A DNA stretch of 64,000 nucleotides from Danxiaibacter sp048498555 (GTDB taxonomy: Bacteria; Bacteroidota; Bacteroidia; Chitinophagales; Chitinophagaceae). Both the position numbers and the translations under genes were made by a program. Position 1 is the first letter of the stretch. Every line of letters starts with the position of its first letter. The stretch is from assembly GCA_048498555.1 (NCBI GenBank), contig JBEHXT010000011.1:146030-210029 (forward strand), written 5' to 3'. Shown here one piece after another: positions 45,853 to 55,553 of the stretch. The notes under the pieces were generated by a model. That model was given only the letters and a program-made list of their open reading frames with translations, was not told where the DNA came from and did no database searches.

Positions 45853-47334
45853 ATGAAGATTATGAAAACAAAATTCTTATATATACTTTCCCGTAGCACA
45901 ATTGCCATTATTGCGGCCATGTGCATGCAGGCCTGTTCCAAGATTCTCGATAAGCAGCCACAAACCCAGGTTGTAACAGCCGGCGAAAATGAATCCATAA
46001 CAGCTGCCCAAGCGAAGGACTTAATTGCCGGCGCTTACACAACTTACAGAGGATACGATTTCGGCCTTGAATTTAACGTGCTGGACCGCATTGTTAACGG
46101 TGATGCCATTGCCGACAATTGTTATGCCGGAGGTGACAACCTTGACAATATAACGCTGGATCTGTTCACCGCAAATTCACTGAACCAAAATGTATTTCGC
46201 GACTGGAAGGACGCATACGCGATTATCGGAAGGCTTAACATTGTGATGGACCAGGTTCGAAGATGTACTGACCCCGCCCTTTCTGATGCAGACAAAAAAA
46301 TGATCCTCGGGGAAGCCAGTTTTATGCGGGCATATTGTTATTTTGATCTTGTACGTTTGTATGGAAGATTGCCGCTGATATTGGAGCCCCCGGATACCAA
46401 AACTGCCGAAACGCTGTTCAATTCAACCATTGTTCCGCAGACTACTCCGGACTCTATGTACCTGGCTATTTTAAATGACCTTTGGTTTGCAAAATCTACC
46501 GTGCGCCCGGTGGGGGCATCACCATCTAAATTTACTGTAGCAACAGGAACTGTAAACGCAACGCTAGCAAAAGTATATGCAACCATGCCCACACACAACT
46601 GGGATTCTGTACTCTACTATTGCAATGCGACGATACCAGATTATTCTTTACTGCCGGAATTTTCTGAGCTATGGGACAACAATCACAAGAACAACAGTGA
46701 AGCAATTTGGGAACTGACTTATGAAGGATATGATGTAATCGGCAACTGGGTTCCCAGCATTTTTATCGGTACTGACTGGAAACGTTTTAATACGCCAACC
46801 AATGATCTTGTGGATGCTTATATGGCTGAACATGACAGCATACGTATGAATCTGTCCATTTCTTTTTCTGACATGCGCGGCCACTGGACGGATAAATACT
46901 GGAACCTGGCTCAATATCCATTCCTTACTAAATACAATGATCCCACCAATGGCAAAAACGATTTCTATATGATCCGACTGCCAGATATACTTTTATTAAA
47001 AGCAGAGGCGCTGGTTGAAAAATCCGATATCAATGGCGCAATGGCATTGGTAAACCAGGTAAGGGCCCGCGTTAAACTCCCTGCAAAAGCGGCAACAAGT
47101 GCGGATGATGCACGAAACATTATTGCGAATGAAAGACGGCTTGAGCTGGCTTTTGAAGGGCACAGATGGTTCGATCTTTTAAGAACAGGAAAAGCGATCA
47201 GCACCATGAATGCTCAAAAAGATGGAAACGGAAATAATCTTAATTACAATGTAGATGAGCATCGTCTGTTAATGCCCATTCCGCAGGGGCAAATGGATCT
47301 TAATCCTTTACTTACCCAAAATGAAGGATATTAG
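45853..47334 (+). CDS. SusD/RagB family glycan-binding lipoprotein (PUL2)
   Basis: A 493-aa outer-membrane lipoprotein. The lipobox is CMQAC (Cys near 28), and translation may start at the second ATG (45862). SusD-fold motifs include LGEASFMRAYCYFDLVRLYGRLPL, ALVNQVRARVKLP and ERRLELAFEGHRWFDLLRTGKA. It follows susC by 35 bases. Its end is followed by a strong hairpin before the GH30 gene. Confidence 0.94.
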   Translation: MKIMKTKFLYILSRSTIAIIAAMCMQACSKILDKQPQTQVVTAGENESITAAQAKDLIAGAYTTYRGYDFGLEFNVLDRIVNGDAIADNCYAGGDNLDNITLDLFTANSLNQNVFRDWKDAYAIIGRLNIVMDQVRRCTDPALSDADKKMILGEASFMRAYCYFDLVRLYGRLPLILEPPDTKTAETLFNSTIVPQTTPDSMYLAILNDLWFAKSTVRPVGASPSKFTVATGTVNATLAKVYATMPTHNWDSVLYYCNATIPDYSLLPEFSELWDNNHKNNSEAIWELTYEGYDVIGNWVPSIFIGTDWKRFNTPTNDLVDAYMAEHDSIRMNLSISFSDMRGHWTDKYWNLAQYPFLTKYNDPTNGKNDFYMIRLPDILLLKAEALVEKSDINGAMALVNQVRARVKLPAKAATSADDARNIIANERRLELAFEGHRWFDLLRTGKAISTMNAQKDGNGNNLNYNVDEHRLLMPIPQGQMDLNPLLTQNEGY

Positions 47335-47342
47335 TTACATTG

Positions 47343-47374
47343 ATTTCCGCCGGTTTTACCGGCGGAAATCTTTT
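47343..47374 (+). terminator. Hairpin between PUL2 susD and GH30 genes
   Basis: ATTTCCGCCGGT (47343-47354) and ACCGGCGGAAAT (47358-47369) form a perfect 12-bp stem with a 3-base loop, followed by CTTTT. It starts nine bases after the susD stop and ends before the GH30 start, so it may reduce GH30 expression relative to susCD or protect the upstream message. Confidence 0.6.
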
Positions 47375-47386
47375 AAACCCGGTTAC

Positions 47387-48808
47387 ATGAAAATACTATA
47401 CGTTTTACTTTTATGCACAATAGCACTTTCCTGTGCTAAGAAGACAATGCCTGGCAACTCAGCCGCCACCTCATCAACCAACAATGGTACTATTGCCACA
47501 ACAGAAGCGTGGATAACCGATCCCGCACAGTTTGTATTATTTCAAAAGAAAAATAATGTAGTTGCAGGATCTTCCGGCCCTGTAATTCATGTGGACGACA
47601 AACAATCTTTTCAGTCCATTGATGGCTTTGGTTTTTGCCTTACCGGTGGTAGCGCTTTTCATATTCACAATATGGATGCAGCAAGCCGGGCCGCATTATT
47701 AAAAGAATTGTTCGCTACTGACGGCAACAACATTGGCACGAGCTATCTGCGTGTGAGTATCGGCGCATCTGATCTTGACGAAAAGGTTTTTTCGTATGAT
47801 GATTTACCCGAAGGCCAGACAGATACTTTGATGGAGAAATTCAGCCTGGAGCCCGACAAAGCTTGGCTCATTCCAGTTTTGAAAGAAATTCTGGCGATCA
47901 ATCCAGCGATCAAAATATTGGGTTCTCCCTGGTCTCCTCCCACATGGATGAAGATCAACAACAACTCAAAAGGTGGCAGCCTTAAGCCGGAGTATTACAA
48001 TGCTTATGCGAAATATTTTGTAAAGTATATTCAAAGCATGAAGGCGGAAGGAATTACCATTGATGCCATTACAATTCAGAATGAGCCATTGCATCCTGGC
48101 AATAACCCAAGTTTGTTAATGCCCGCGAATGAACAGTCCGCATTCATCAAACAAAGCCTTGGACCGGCATTTAAATCTGCAGGAATTGCTACCAAAATTA
48201 TTATCTACGATCACAATGCCGATCGTCCCGATTATCCAATGTCAATACTTGCCGATAAAGATGCTGCACAGTATGTGGATGGTTCTGCCTTTCATCTTTA
48301 TGCAGGCCCGATTGATACCCTTTCAAAAGTGCATGATGCATATCCTGAAAAAAACCTTTATTTCACTGAACAATGGGTAGGCGCACCGGGCAATCTTCCG
48401 GAAGACCTTAAGTGGCACATTAAAAATCTGATTGTCGGCGCTACAAGAAATTGGTGCAAAGTTTCACTTCAATGGAACCTTGCCGCAAATTCAAAACAAG
48501 AGCCCCATACGCCTGGTGGTTGCACGGAATGCCTTGGCGCCGTTACAATAGATGGCAACCAGGTAAAACGCAATTCTGCTTATTATATCATTGCTCATGC
48601 GGCTAAGTTTGTAAGGCCTGGCTCTGTTCGCATATCAAGTAACACAGTTAACAATCTGCCGAATGTAGCTTTCAAAACCCCTGATGGAAAGAAAGTATTG
48701 ATTGTAATAAATGAAAGCAATACTACGCAACCGTTCACCATTGATTATAATGGCAATACAGTGACTGCAAGTTTAAACGGCGGAGCTGCAGGCACATATG
48801 TTTGGTAA
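47387..48808 (+). CDS. GH30 beta-glycosidase lipoprotein (PUL2)
   Basis: A 473-aa enzyme from the ATG giving MKILYVLLL. An upstream in-frame ATG (47321) would place 22 codons over the susD end and hairpin and is rejected. The lipobox is IALSC (Cys16). The GH30 TIM barrel plus beta domain shows the acid/base Glu233 (IQNEPLHPGNN), the nucleophile Glu328 (YFTEQWVG), GSPWSPPTWMK and FGFCLTGG. It resembles the glucosylceramidase/beta-1,6-glucanase branch of GH30. As the only enzyme of PUL2 it probably hydrolyses a beta-1,6-glucan or similar on the cell surface; the linkage is inferred. Confidence 0.9.
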   Translation: MKILYVLLLCTIALSCAKKTMPGNSAATSSTNNGTIATTEAWITDPAQFVLFQKKNNVVAGSSGPVIHVDDKQSFQSIDGFGFCLTGGSAFHIHNMDAASRAALLKELFATDGNNIGTSYLRVSIGASDLDEKVFSYDDLPEGQTDTLMEKFSLEPDKAWLIPVLKEILAINPAIKILGSPWSPPTWMKINNNSKGGSLKPEYYNAYAKYFVKYIQSMKAEGITIDAITIQNEPLHPGNNPSLLMPANEQSAFIKQSLGPAFKSAGIATKIIIYDHNADRPDYPMSILADKDAAQYVDGSAFHLYAGPIDTLSKVHDAYPEKNLYFTEQWVGAPGNLPEDLKWHIKNLIVGATRNWCKVSLQWNLAANSKQEPHTPGGCTECLGAVTIDGNQVKRNSAYYIIAHAAKFVRPGSVRISSNTVNNLPNVAFKTPDGKKVLIVINESNTTQPFTIDYNGNTVTASLNGGAAGTYVW

Positions 48809-48825
48809 CGATATGCGTTTACAGC

Positions 48826-48866
48826 AAAACGGCATTGGGCGCCATTAGCTCAATGCCGTTTTTTGT
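48826..48866. terminator. Bidirectional terminator
   Basis: AAAACGGCATTG (48826-48837) and CAATGCCGTTTT (48851-48862) form a perfect 12-bp stem between the convergent GH30 and membrane-protein genes. T-runs are present on both strands, so it can serve both. Confidence 0.8.
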
Positions 48867-48892
48867 TTTATATGAATAAGCTTGAATAATTA

Positions 48893-49354
48893 TTAGCTGA
48901 TCAGGCTATCATGCCTGAATAAATATGGAATTAAGAATGCGGCAAGGCCACCAATAATAATTTGGGTGCCGATGAACATAGCCCTGAAATCGCCAGGGAA
49001 TTTATTTTCTTCCGGGCGAACCATCAGCGCAAAGTATACAATAACACCGGTGATGGCGAAAACCGCAATGCGGTATAGGTTGGTTCCTCTTTTTAGAAAG
49101 TGTGCAAAGAAATAATAGAAAATACCGCAGGCCATTAACAATAAAGTGCTACCAAAAATAATGGTGCCTACATCTAGCGCATTGAACGTGTAGAACTCGT
49201 TGATGCGTCGATAGATAGCAATAAAAACAAGGTTAGCAATTGTACCGACAATGCCAGCGAATAATCCGCCCAGGACGCCCCGGGAAAGATCGCTTTGCTT
49301 ATAATCGTAACGTGACAGGTCGTGGTGATGTTGATGTTGATAATCGGTATTCAT
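48893..49354 (-). CDS. Four-helix membrane protein of unknown function
   Basis: A 153-aa protein. A His-rich hydrophilic N-terminus (YQHQHHHDLSRYDYK) precedes four hydrophobic helices (about 26-48, 61-86, 93-112, 126-146). A GLFAGIVGTIANLVF glycine motif is in the first. It matches no family I recognise. The gene is convergent with PUL2 and transcribed alone; the histidine cluster may bind metal, but this is speculative. Confidence 0.7.
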   Translation of the reverse strand: MNTDYQHQHHHDLSRYDYKQSDLSRGVLGGLFAGIVGTIANLVFIAIYRRINEFYTFNALDVGTIIFGSTLLLMACGIFYYFFAHFLKRGTNLYRIAVFAITGVIVYFALMVRPEENKFPGDFRAMFIGTQIIIGGLAAFLIPYLFRHDSLIS

Positions 49355-49702
49355 ATGCGGAGATTTTTAACTGCAAAATCAATCATGGTCGGCGAGAGTA
49401 AAGTGCCATTCAATTATCCGGCATACAAGCTATAGAGAACAAGCAATGCTATATTTCTTATCAATGACCAATATAAAGTTAGGCAATTTTTTAAGTAATT
49501 GCCAATGCAATGTAGTTAAGTTAAGGATTGGCTATTCACCCCGTTTATAGAGTGTTAAGGCTCAAAATTTCAGCGCGGAAAGGAGCTACGTGTAAAGTTT
49601 AACCGGCGACTCCTATAGAGCCTGTTTAACAATCACCAATTAGCAGCATTTCCATTACAGAAGCATTTAGGTTTGTTCGAAAATTTAAGCATTAAAAACC
49701 AT

Positions 49703-49740
49703 GTTTCTCCGTGCCGCCCTGCCTCCGTGGTTCAAAAAAA
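49703..49740 (-). repeat. Single CCACGGAGG-type repeat copy
   Basis: Read on the minus strand this is T7GAACCACGGAGGCAGG followed by GCGGCACGGAGAAAC. It matches the repeat arms near 2279 and 4192. The copy begins inside the T-run of the PUL3 terminator, just as the other left arms follow T-runs. No partner arm was found nearby. Confidence 0.65.
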
Positions 49741-49766
49741 AGCCGCAGGCTTTTCAACCCGCGGCT
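49734..49766 (-). terminator. Intrinsic terminator of PUL3
   Basis: On the minus strand AGCCGCGGG and CCTGCGGCT form the stem with a loop near TTGAAAAG, and T8 follows directly. It lies about 50 bases beyond the SusD stop. The T-run is shared with the adjacent repeat copy. Confidence 0.8.
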
Positions 49767-49816
49767 GTGCTATTTATAAATGAGTGGGCAGCCCTAATAT
49801 TTGGGCAGCAAAACCA

Positions 49817-51511
49817 CTAATTTCCTTTACCGAAATCCGGTGCGTTTTTATCGTACCAGATCCTTTGTGTGTTAAGCGTTTGAACATCCTGCGCCAGCGG
49901 TGTAAACCCTTGTGCCTGTAGCGCAGCATTCCAGTTTGTCCTGTTCACCTCGCCCGGGTCTGTTGTCCAGAATCTGCGGGGAATGGTTTCGTTAAACGTC
50001 TCACGCGGATAATACGCTGAACTCAACTTCGGATATCCTGTTCTTCTACATAACACATATCCTTCATTAATGTTCCTGTAAAAGTTTAAATACTCCTGAA
50101 CATAAATTCTCTCCAGGTCATTTACGCCATTGAACTTCACCATTGGTTGATTCAGATACGCGCTTATAACAGACAGCCCATCGCCGCTATAAGCAGTAGT
50201 GGAGTTTGCCGTTACCGCTATCTGGTTCATGGTTTTTATGGAAGATGTTATGCCTTTTTTGTACCAATCTTCAGCAGTCCCGCGTGTATCAATGCCGGTA
50301 CCATAACCCTTTTGAATAAACTCAGCCACTAACAAGCAAGACTCAGCAGTGGTTACAATTACGTCTGTAAACAAACCATCAGTTGCGCCGTTCATTCTTG
50401 GTGAAAAGAATTTGCGGTTAATCTTGGAGATCAAAAAATATTTGTTTGGCCCGACCGTATAAGCGTTGCTCAAATAAGACGCACGGACAGGGTCAGTGGT
50501 CCAGTCTGCGGGGCCACCTTGATAGTTAACCAGTGGGTCATTGGGATTTATAAAAGAAGGCAGCGTGGTGTCATACTTAACAAGCGTATCTTTAAAACTG
50601 CCCTGCAGGTCATTCTGCTCAAAATACACTGGTAACCTGGGATCATTTGCCGCCTTCAAAAAATTGACAATTGAAGTAGACGCATAACGAATGCTTCTGT
50701 AGTTGATGTCTCCTGAAGTTCCAAAAGGCAGGTAATCTATACTGCTATAAGAAACCTGCGCATCATCACTATCAATAGGGCCCGTTGCATCCTTCATTAC
50801 TTCCTGAAAAATTGCTTTGGTTTTAGTAGCATCCTGGCTTTCTAATCTTGCAGCAATCCTCAGTTTAAGTGTGTTGGCGAGTTTCACCCATTTGGTAACA
50901 TCCCCTCTGTAAAAAATGTCTGATGAGCCATAGCTCTGTTGTGCAGGCAAAGCGTTGTCAGACAAAGTTGTGATTGAACTATCCAATTGGCCCAGCCAGG
51001 TAGTGAACAATGTTTGCTGATCATCGTACACCGGGCTAAAATTATCCTGGTACCTGCCTTGCTCTGCTTGTGAGTAAGGTATGGAACCATTCATATCCGT
51101 TACTTTAACACCCTGTAAAATTTGCAGTACTAAAGTAATCGCGCGCATCTTCTGGTAAGATTCTTTATCAGCCTTCATATCTATCTGCCGTCTAATCTCA
51201 AAGAGGTTCGGCAGTATGTTCTGATAGTAATTGGAATAGCGCGTATTAACGTTGTTTGTTATTTCGTATGGGCTGGATGTGATGTGCTGTGTAAAGCGCC
51301 ATAACTGTTCCATGCTTTCCCATACCCATTCGGTTCCCTGGTAAGTTACAAGCCTGTCTTCCGAATAGCTCAGAAGAAATCTTATATCCGGATTTGTCAC
51401 AACCGCGGGGTCGGTATTCATTTCTCCGAAGTTCTTTTTACAGGAAGAAACAGCTCCGGCTATTATAGCCAGCGTTGCCAGAAAAATGTATGTTGATATT
51501 GACTTTCTCAT
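49817..51511 (-). CDS. SusD/RagB-like lipoprotein (SusD-like_2 type, PUL3)
   Basis: A 564-aa outer-membrane lipoprotein with lipobox AVSSC (Cys near 23) followed by KKNFGEMNTDP, typical of the SusD-like_2 group. Motifs include MRAITLVLQILQGVKVTDMNGSIPYSQA and the late NLERIYVQEYLNFYRNINEGYVLCRRTGYP. It follows its SusC partner by 36 bases. Ligands of this group include both glycans and peptides, and no enzyme lies nearby to identify the substrate. Confidence 0.92.
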   Translation of the reverse strand: MRKSISTYIFLATLAIIAGAVSSCKKNFGEMNTDPAVVTNPDIRFLLSYSEDRLVTYQGTEWVWESMEQLWRFTQHITSSPYEITNNVNTRYSNYYQNILPNLFEIRRQIDMKADKESYQKMRAITLVLQILQGVKVTDMNGSIPYSQAEQGRYQDNFSPVYDDQQTLFTTWLGQLDSSITTLSDNALPAQQSYGSSDIFYRGDVTKWVKLANTLKLRIAARLESQDATKTKAIFQEVMKDATGPIDSDDAQVSYSSIDYLPFGTSGDINYRSIRYASTSIVNFLKAANDPRLPVYFEQNDLQGSFKDTLVKYDTTLPSFINPNDPLVNYQGGPADWTTDPVRASYLSNAYTVGPNKYFLISKINRKFFSPRMNGATDGLFTDVIVTTAESCLLVAEFIQKGYGTGIDTRGTAEDWYKKGITSSIKTMNQIAVTANSTTAYSGDGLSVISAYLNQPMVKFNGVNDLERIYVQEYLNFYRNINEGYVLCRRTGYPKLSSAYYPRETFNETIPRRFWTTDPGEVNRTNWNAALQAQGFTPLAQDVQTLNTQRIWYDKNAPDFGKGN

Positions 51512-51547
51512 AATTTGACAATTGATGTTTAATGAATCTTCCGTTAT

Positions 51548-54500
51548 CTAAAATGAAGCCCTTAATGTGAACGTAATGGTACGCATCATGGGGAGAAAAC
51601 CTTCCTCTCCGGAATAAGCCGTGTTATTGGAATTGTTTGATGCCGGATTATAGTTGTACGGCAATGTCCTGTACAGATAGAACAAATCCCGGCCAATAAC
51701 AGAGAATGCAAGGTTATTCAACTTTATCTTCTCATACATCTTTTTTGGGAAACTGTAGCTGAGAGCGACCTGGCGAAGCGAGATCCATGAATTTTCTTTC
51801 ACCCAGTAGTCGGCCACACCTGTTGATGAAGAGCCATACCTGTAAAAGAACTGTGGCGTATGTGTTGGTTCTACAAGCCCTTTATCATAAGCTTCTTTAA
51901 ATGTCAGGCCTCCTACATCGGCTTTGGAACCATCAGGCATAGTAACAGTTTGTCCGGTAGCAAAAACACCGTCTACAATTCTTCCGTCATCATATTGCTG
52001 GTTATCATATTTGCTGGTCCATGCAATGCCTCCGTGGTCAACATCGCGGCCTGGAAGCGAATTGGGGAATACACCCGTATGCGTACCATAACGATAGCTC
52101 AACAATACAAAGTCGCCACCAATTTTCGCATCAATTAAAAAATTGAGTGATAAGTTTTTATAGGTAAAGGTATTATCCCAACCACCTCTGAATTTCGCGT
52201 TGATGTCACCAACATCCTGCCACTGATTGCTGCGTGCAGGGAAGGCCGCACGAGCGTCATCTCTCCATGCAAGAATAGGTAACCCGTTTTTAGGATCCGC
52301 TATTGGCTTACCATTTGCATCTACAGCCTGAAAAGCTGTTGAGTGAATTTGCGTTCTTAAAGTACCATAGGCTTTTCCAACAACAGCCCAGGTGCTTATT
52401 TCACCAATGTTTGCTCCCAAATCCTGTTCTGTCCTTCCAGGATAAAGCTCAATTATTTTATTCCTGTTTACAGCGTAAGTAACGGCGGTGTTCCATGTAA
52501 AGTCTTTTGATTTAACGGGTGTTCCATCAAGCCTTATTTCAATACCCTGGTTTTGAATATTACCGGAATTGATTTTTTGCGCATTAACGCCCGATTCGTA
52601 TGGCGTTGTTATGTCGAGAATCTGATTTCTTGTATTATCCTGGTAAACGCTTACATCAAAACCTAAACGGTTTTTAAAGAAACGCATTTCAATCCCCAGC
52701 TCTTTTGCAGTTTTACGATAGGGCTGCAAATTAGGTTGAATAACAGTTGGACTGGTATAGGTAGATATTGCAACCGTTGAACCGTTAGCATTACTATATC
52801 CGTTAAATGCAAAACCCGGATTTATAATGAATGGAAGCGTACCGCCACCAAGCGCTGCAATGTTGCCCCTGAGTTTACCAAAGGAGATCCATCCAGGCAA
52901 TTGTTTAAATGTCTCGGTAAAAATCCACGAAAGGCTCACAGCGGGATAGTTGAAAAAGTTATTACCCGTTCCATTGGTGTATGTTAAAGTTGATGCCCAG
53001 TCACCTCTCCATGTAGCCTGCAGAAACAACATGTTTTTGTAGGCAATGTCTGCACTGGCATATATAGAGTTGAGGCCATACCTGCTTTTAACGCCACCTT
53101 CTGTATATGGTTGGTTTATAGAATTCGCAAGGAAATAATTACCCGGATAGCTTAGTCCGCCACGTGTTTCACTGTACTCCCAGGAAGTTTTATACCGTTG
53201 CATTTCACCACCGATGTACCCGTTAATACTTAAGTCCTGATTAATATCCTTATTCATCATCACCATCCATTTTAGCATGTTGCTTTCTTTGGTGGTAAAG
53301 CCTAATCCATATAAACCGCCAGCGTAGTTTTTAGCCTGGCCAAGTTCTTTATTTTCATTCTTTGTGTAGATGTTGCTTACGTTGCCTTCCAATATAAGTT
53401 TTGCCCATTCAGTAAGTTTCATGTTCAGCGCCAATCTGCCTCGCACAAGTTGTTCTGTTTGCAAATAGTTATTTTCGAAAAGGCTGTACCAGAATCTCGC
53501 TTCGGGAACTTTGTTGGGTTCATTGGGATCATTGGGATCGGGAACACCACCAAACATGCTGGTATAATGTTGTTGCTGCATCCAATATTTTGTATCGTAG
53601 TTACGTGGCAGCATCCATGTAAATAACTTACCAAAGTTGTAAGATGCAAACGCATCAAGGCCACCAAGGCGCGGAGGATTTTTGCCTTCAAAATTGCTGT
53701 AAGCAAGGCTTGCATCTACATTCAAAAATTTATTGAATGTATGTGTGGCACGCAGGTCAAATGCATTTTTAGTGAATTTGTTATTGGAGACAACACCTTC
53801 GCCCTGGTTGCGGTTATAAGAAACACGGAATGTTGATTTTTCTGTTCCTCCGTCCAATGCAATGTTGGTATTGTATCCCCATCCATTTTGAAAGGCATCC
53901 ATAAAATTGTTTGGCTGGGGCAAGTACTTTGTAGTAGTTCCGTCATAGTTAGTTACTTCCTGCCCTACCATTTTTGGGCCCCAGTTTTCCAGCTCACGGC
54001 CTATCTGCCTGTCTATATAAGGTTTTCCTGTTACGGGATCCGTAGGGAATACTTTTGTTGTCCAGTTTTCAGTTGGCTTATAGTTAGGATCTCTGTTATC
54101 AGTAAAAAAAGCACCAACCGAACCGCCGCCATATTCGTTCTGAAAATCCGGGCCAGCATAAGGCTGCGTAACACTTACAGATTGATTAACCGTTACCCCT
54201 ATACCTTTACGTTGTACCCCCTTTTTTGTGGTGATAAGTATCACTCCGTTTACAGCCCTTGAACCATATAATGCAGCAGCGGCAGAACCTTTTAATACGG
54301 AAACACTTTCAAAGTCTTCCATGTTCAGGTTTTTCAGATCATTACCAAAGTCACGGCCTGTGCCACCGAATATATCATTGTCCATAATAACACCGTCAAT
54401 AACAAAAATGGGCTGGTTGTTATTGCCAAGCGTTGAGTTACCACGAATCACAATTTTAGAGGAACCAAATAAGCCACCCGCACCCTGATCTATCTGCACA

Positions 54501-55291
54501 CCTGCAACTTTACCCTGCAGCGCATTAATAGGGTTTACCTCGTTTGTTTTAGAGAGCTCGGCGCCTTTAACTTCAGTAACGGAATAACCAAGTTGCTTCT
54601 TTTGTTTGGAAACGCCGAGGGCCGTAACTACAACTTCCGCAACGTCTGATGTTTTTTGTTGCAGCTTAACAGTCAATGCTTTTTCATCAACAATTTTCAC
54701 TTCAGCACTATCATACCCAACAATAGAAAACACAAGTGTGCTTTGCAAAGTGGCATCAATTTCAAAGTAGCCTTTGTTGTTGGTTACCGTTCCCTTACTT
54801 GTGCCTTTAAGCATAACACTTACACCTTCCAATGCAGCGCCTTCATTGTTGGTAACGGTTCCGCTTACTTTGTCTGCATAAGCAGCTTGCGCGATAAAAG
54901 TTCCGGCGTCAAGATCTAAGACTGCTACCTGGTTTTCCTTTTTTAAGATGATCTGTTTGCCTACCACTTCGTATTCTATTTGAAGCGGTTTAAAAAGTTG
55001 ATCTAACACATTTCCCAGCCGTTGATTTTTGGCGGATAGTGTAATGCGCTTATCGCTCTTAAGAATGCCGGACGCATAGGTAAATTTTACATCGGCTTGT
55101 TTGGCGATAAAGCTTAGCGCAGTTTTAAATTCCTGGTTAAATAATTCCAGGGTAATTTTTTTGTCCAGTATTTCCTGCCCTTCTACCTTGTGGGCATATG
55201 TTGTGAAAGCAAATGTAAATGAGAGGGCTAGCTGAACAATCGTGAATTTCATAATAGCGGTACTAAACGTAAACAGGTTACATTTTTTCAT
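51548..55291 (-). CDS. SusC/RagA TonB-dependent transporter with STN domain (PUL3)
   Basis: A 1247-aa outer-membrane importer, longer than the other two. A signal peptide (to about 38) precedes an STN domain (about 45-125, ITLELFNQEFKTALSFIAKQ), a regulatory domain (VSGTVTNNEGAALEGVSVMLKG), the plug (AAALYGSRAVNGVILITTKKG) and a barrel ending FTLRASF. STN contact with the upstream FecR is expected. The FecR-susC gap carries a hairpin with a T-run on the opposite strand. Confidence 0.95.
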   Translation of the reverse strand: MKKCNLFTFSTAIMKFTIVQLALSFTFAFTTYAHKVEGQEILDKKITLELFNQEFKTALSFIAKQADVKFTYASGILKSDKRITLSAKNQRLGNVLDQLFKPLQIEYEVVGKQIILKKENQVAVLDLDAGTFIAQAAYADKVSGTVTNNEGAALEGVSVMLKGTSKGTVTNNKGYFEIDATLQSTLVFSIVGYDSAEVKIVDEKALTVKLQQKTSDVAEVVVTALGVSKQKKQLGYSVTEVKGAELSKTNEVNPINALQGKVAGVQIDQGAGGLFGSSKIVIRGNSTLGNNNQPIFVIDGVIMDNDIFGGTGRDFGNDLKNLNMEDFESVSVLKGSAAAALYGSRAVNGVILITTKKGVQRKGIGVTVNQSVSVTQPYAGPDFQNEYGGGSVGAFFTDNRDPNYKPTENWTTKVFPTDPVTGKPYIDRQIGRELENWGPKMVGQEVTNYDGTTTKYLPQPNNFMDAFQNGWGYNTNIALDGGTEKSTFRVSYNRNQGEGVVSNNKFTKNAFDLRATHTFNKFLNVDASLAYSNFEGKNPPRLGGLDAFASYNFGKLFTWMLPRNYDTKYWMQQQHYTSMFGGVPDPNDPNEPNKVPEARFWYSLFENNYLQTEQLVRGRLALNMKLTEWAKLILEGNVSNIYTKNENKELGQAKNYAGGLYGLGFTTKESNMLKWMVMMNKDINQDLSINGYIGGEMQRYKTSWEYSETRGGLSYPGNYFLANSINQPYTEGGVKSRYGLNSIYASADIAYKNMLFLQATWRGDWASTLTYTNGTGNNFFNYPAVSLSWIFTETFKQLPGWISFGKLRGNIAALGGGTLPFIINPGFAFNGYSNANGSTVAISTYTSPTVIQPNLQPYRKTAKELGIEMRFFKNRLGFDVSVYQDNTRNQILDITTPYESGVNAQKINSGNIQNQGIEIRLDGTPVKSKDFTWNTAVTYAVNRNKIIELYPGRTEQDLGANIGEISTWAVVGKAYGTLRTQIHSTAFQAVDANGKPIADPKNGLPILAWRDDARAAFPARSNQWQDVGDINAKFRGGWDNTFTYKNLSLNFLIDAKIGGDFVLLSYRYGTHTGVFPNSLPGRDVDHGGIAWTSKYDNQQYDDGRIVDGVFATGQTVTMPDGSKADVGGLTFKEAYDKGLVEPTHTPQFFYRYGSSSTGVADYWVKENSWISLRQVALSYSFPKKMYEKIKLNNLAFSVIGRDLFYLYRTLPYNYNPASNNSNNTAYSGEEGFLPMMRTITFTLRASF

Positions 55292-55460
55292 AACTTTAGT
55301 TTGTTTTGGATTCTCTCAATAAGTTCAAAACCTGCATTTCTGCAAAAGCTTTAATGCAGTAGCTTGCATAAGTCCGTCCCCGAAATTTGTTATGGTATTT
55401 TGACCGAATACCACAAGCAGAAAATTTCATTCGAGTACAACTTATTTCTGGCTGAATATT

Positions 55461-55493
55461 ATTGGCGGTGTAGCAGCATCGCCAATTTTTTTT
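55461..55493 (+). terminator. Hairpin with T-run in PUL3 FecR-susC gap
   Basis: ATTGGCG (55461-55467) and CGCCAAT (55480-55486) form a stem followed by T8 on the plus strand. PUL3 is transcribed from the minus strand, where only AATATT follows, so it would chiefly stop antisense transcripts or act as a weak attenuator. Confidence 0.5.
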
Positions 55494-55553
55494 CAGTTAA
55501 TCATGAACATTCATTTTTTCATTATTTCATTGGTTTTTGATTTAGTAAATTGA

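Larger units (their letters stand above)
49355..49816. other. Intergenic region with repeat copy and terminator
   Basis: 462 bp without a gene. It contains the upstream region of the membrane-protein gene on the left, and a CCACGGAGG-type repeat and the PUL3 terminator on the right, both listed separately. The middle (about 49400-49690) shows no recognisable feature. Confidence 0.55.
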
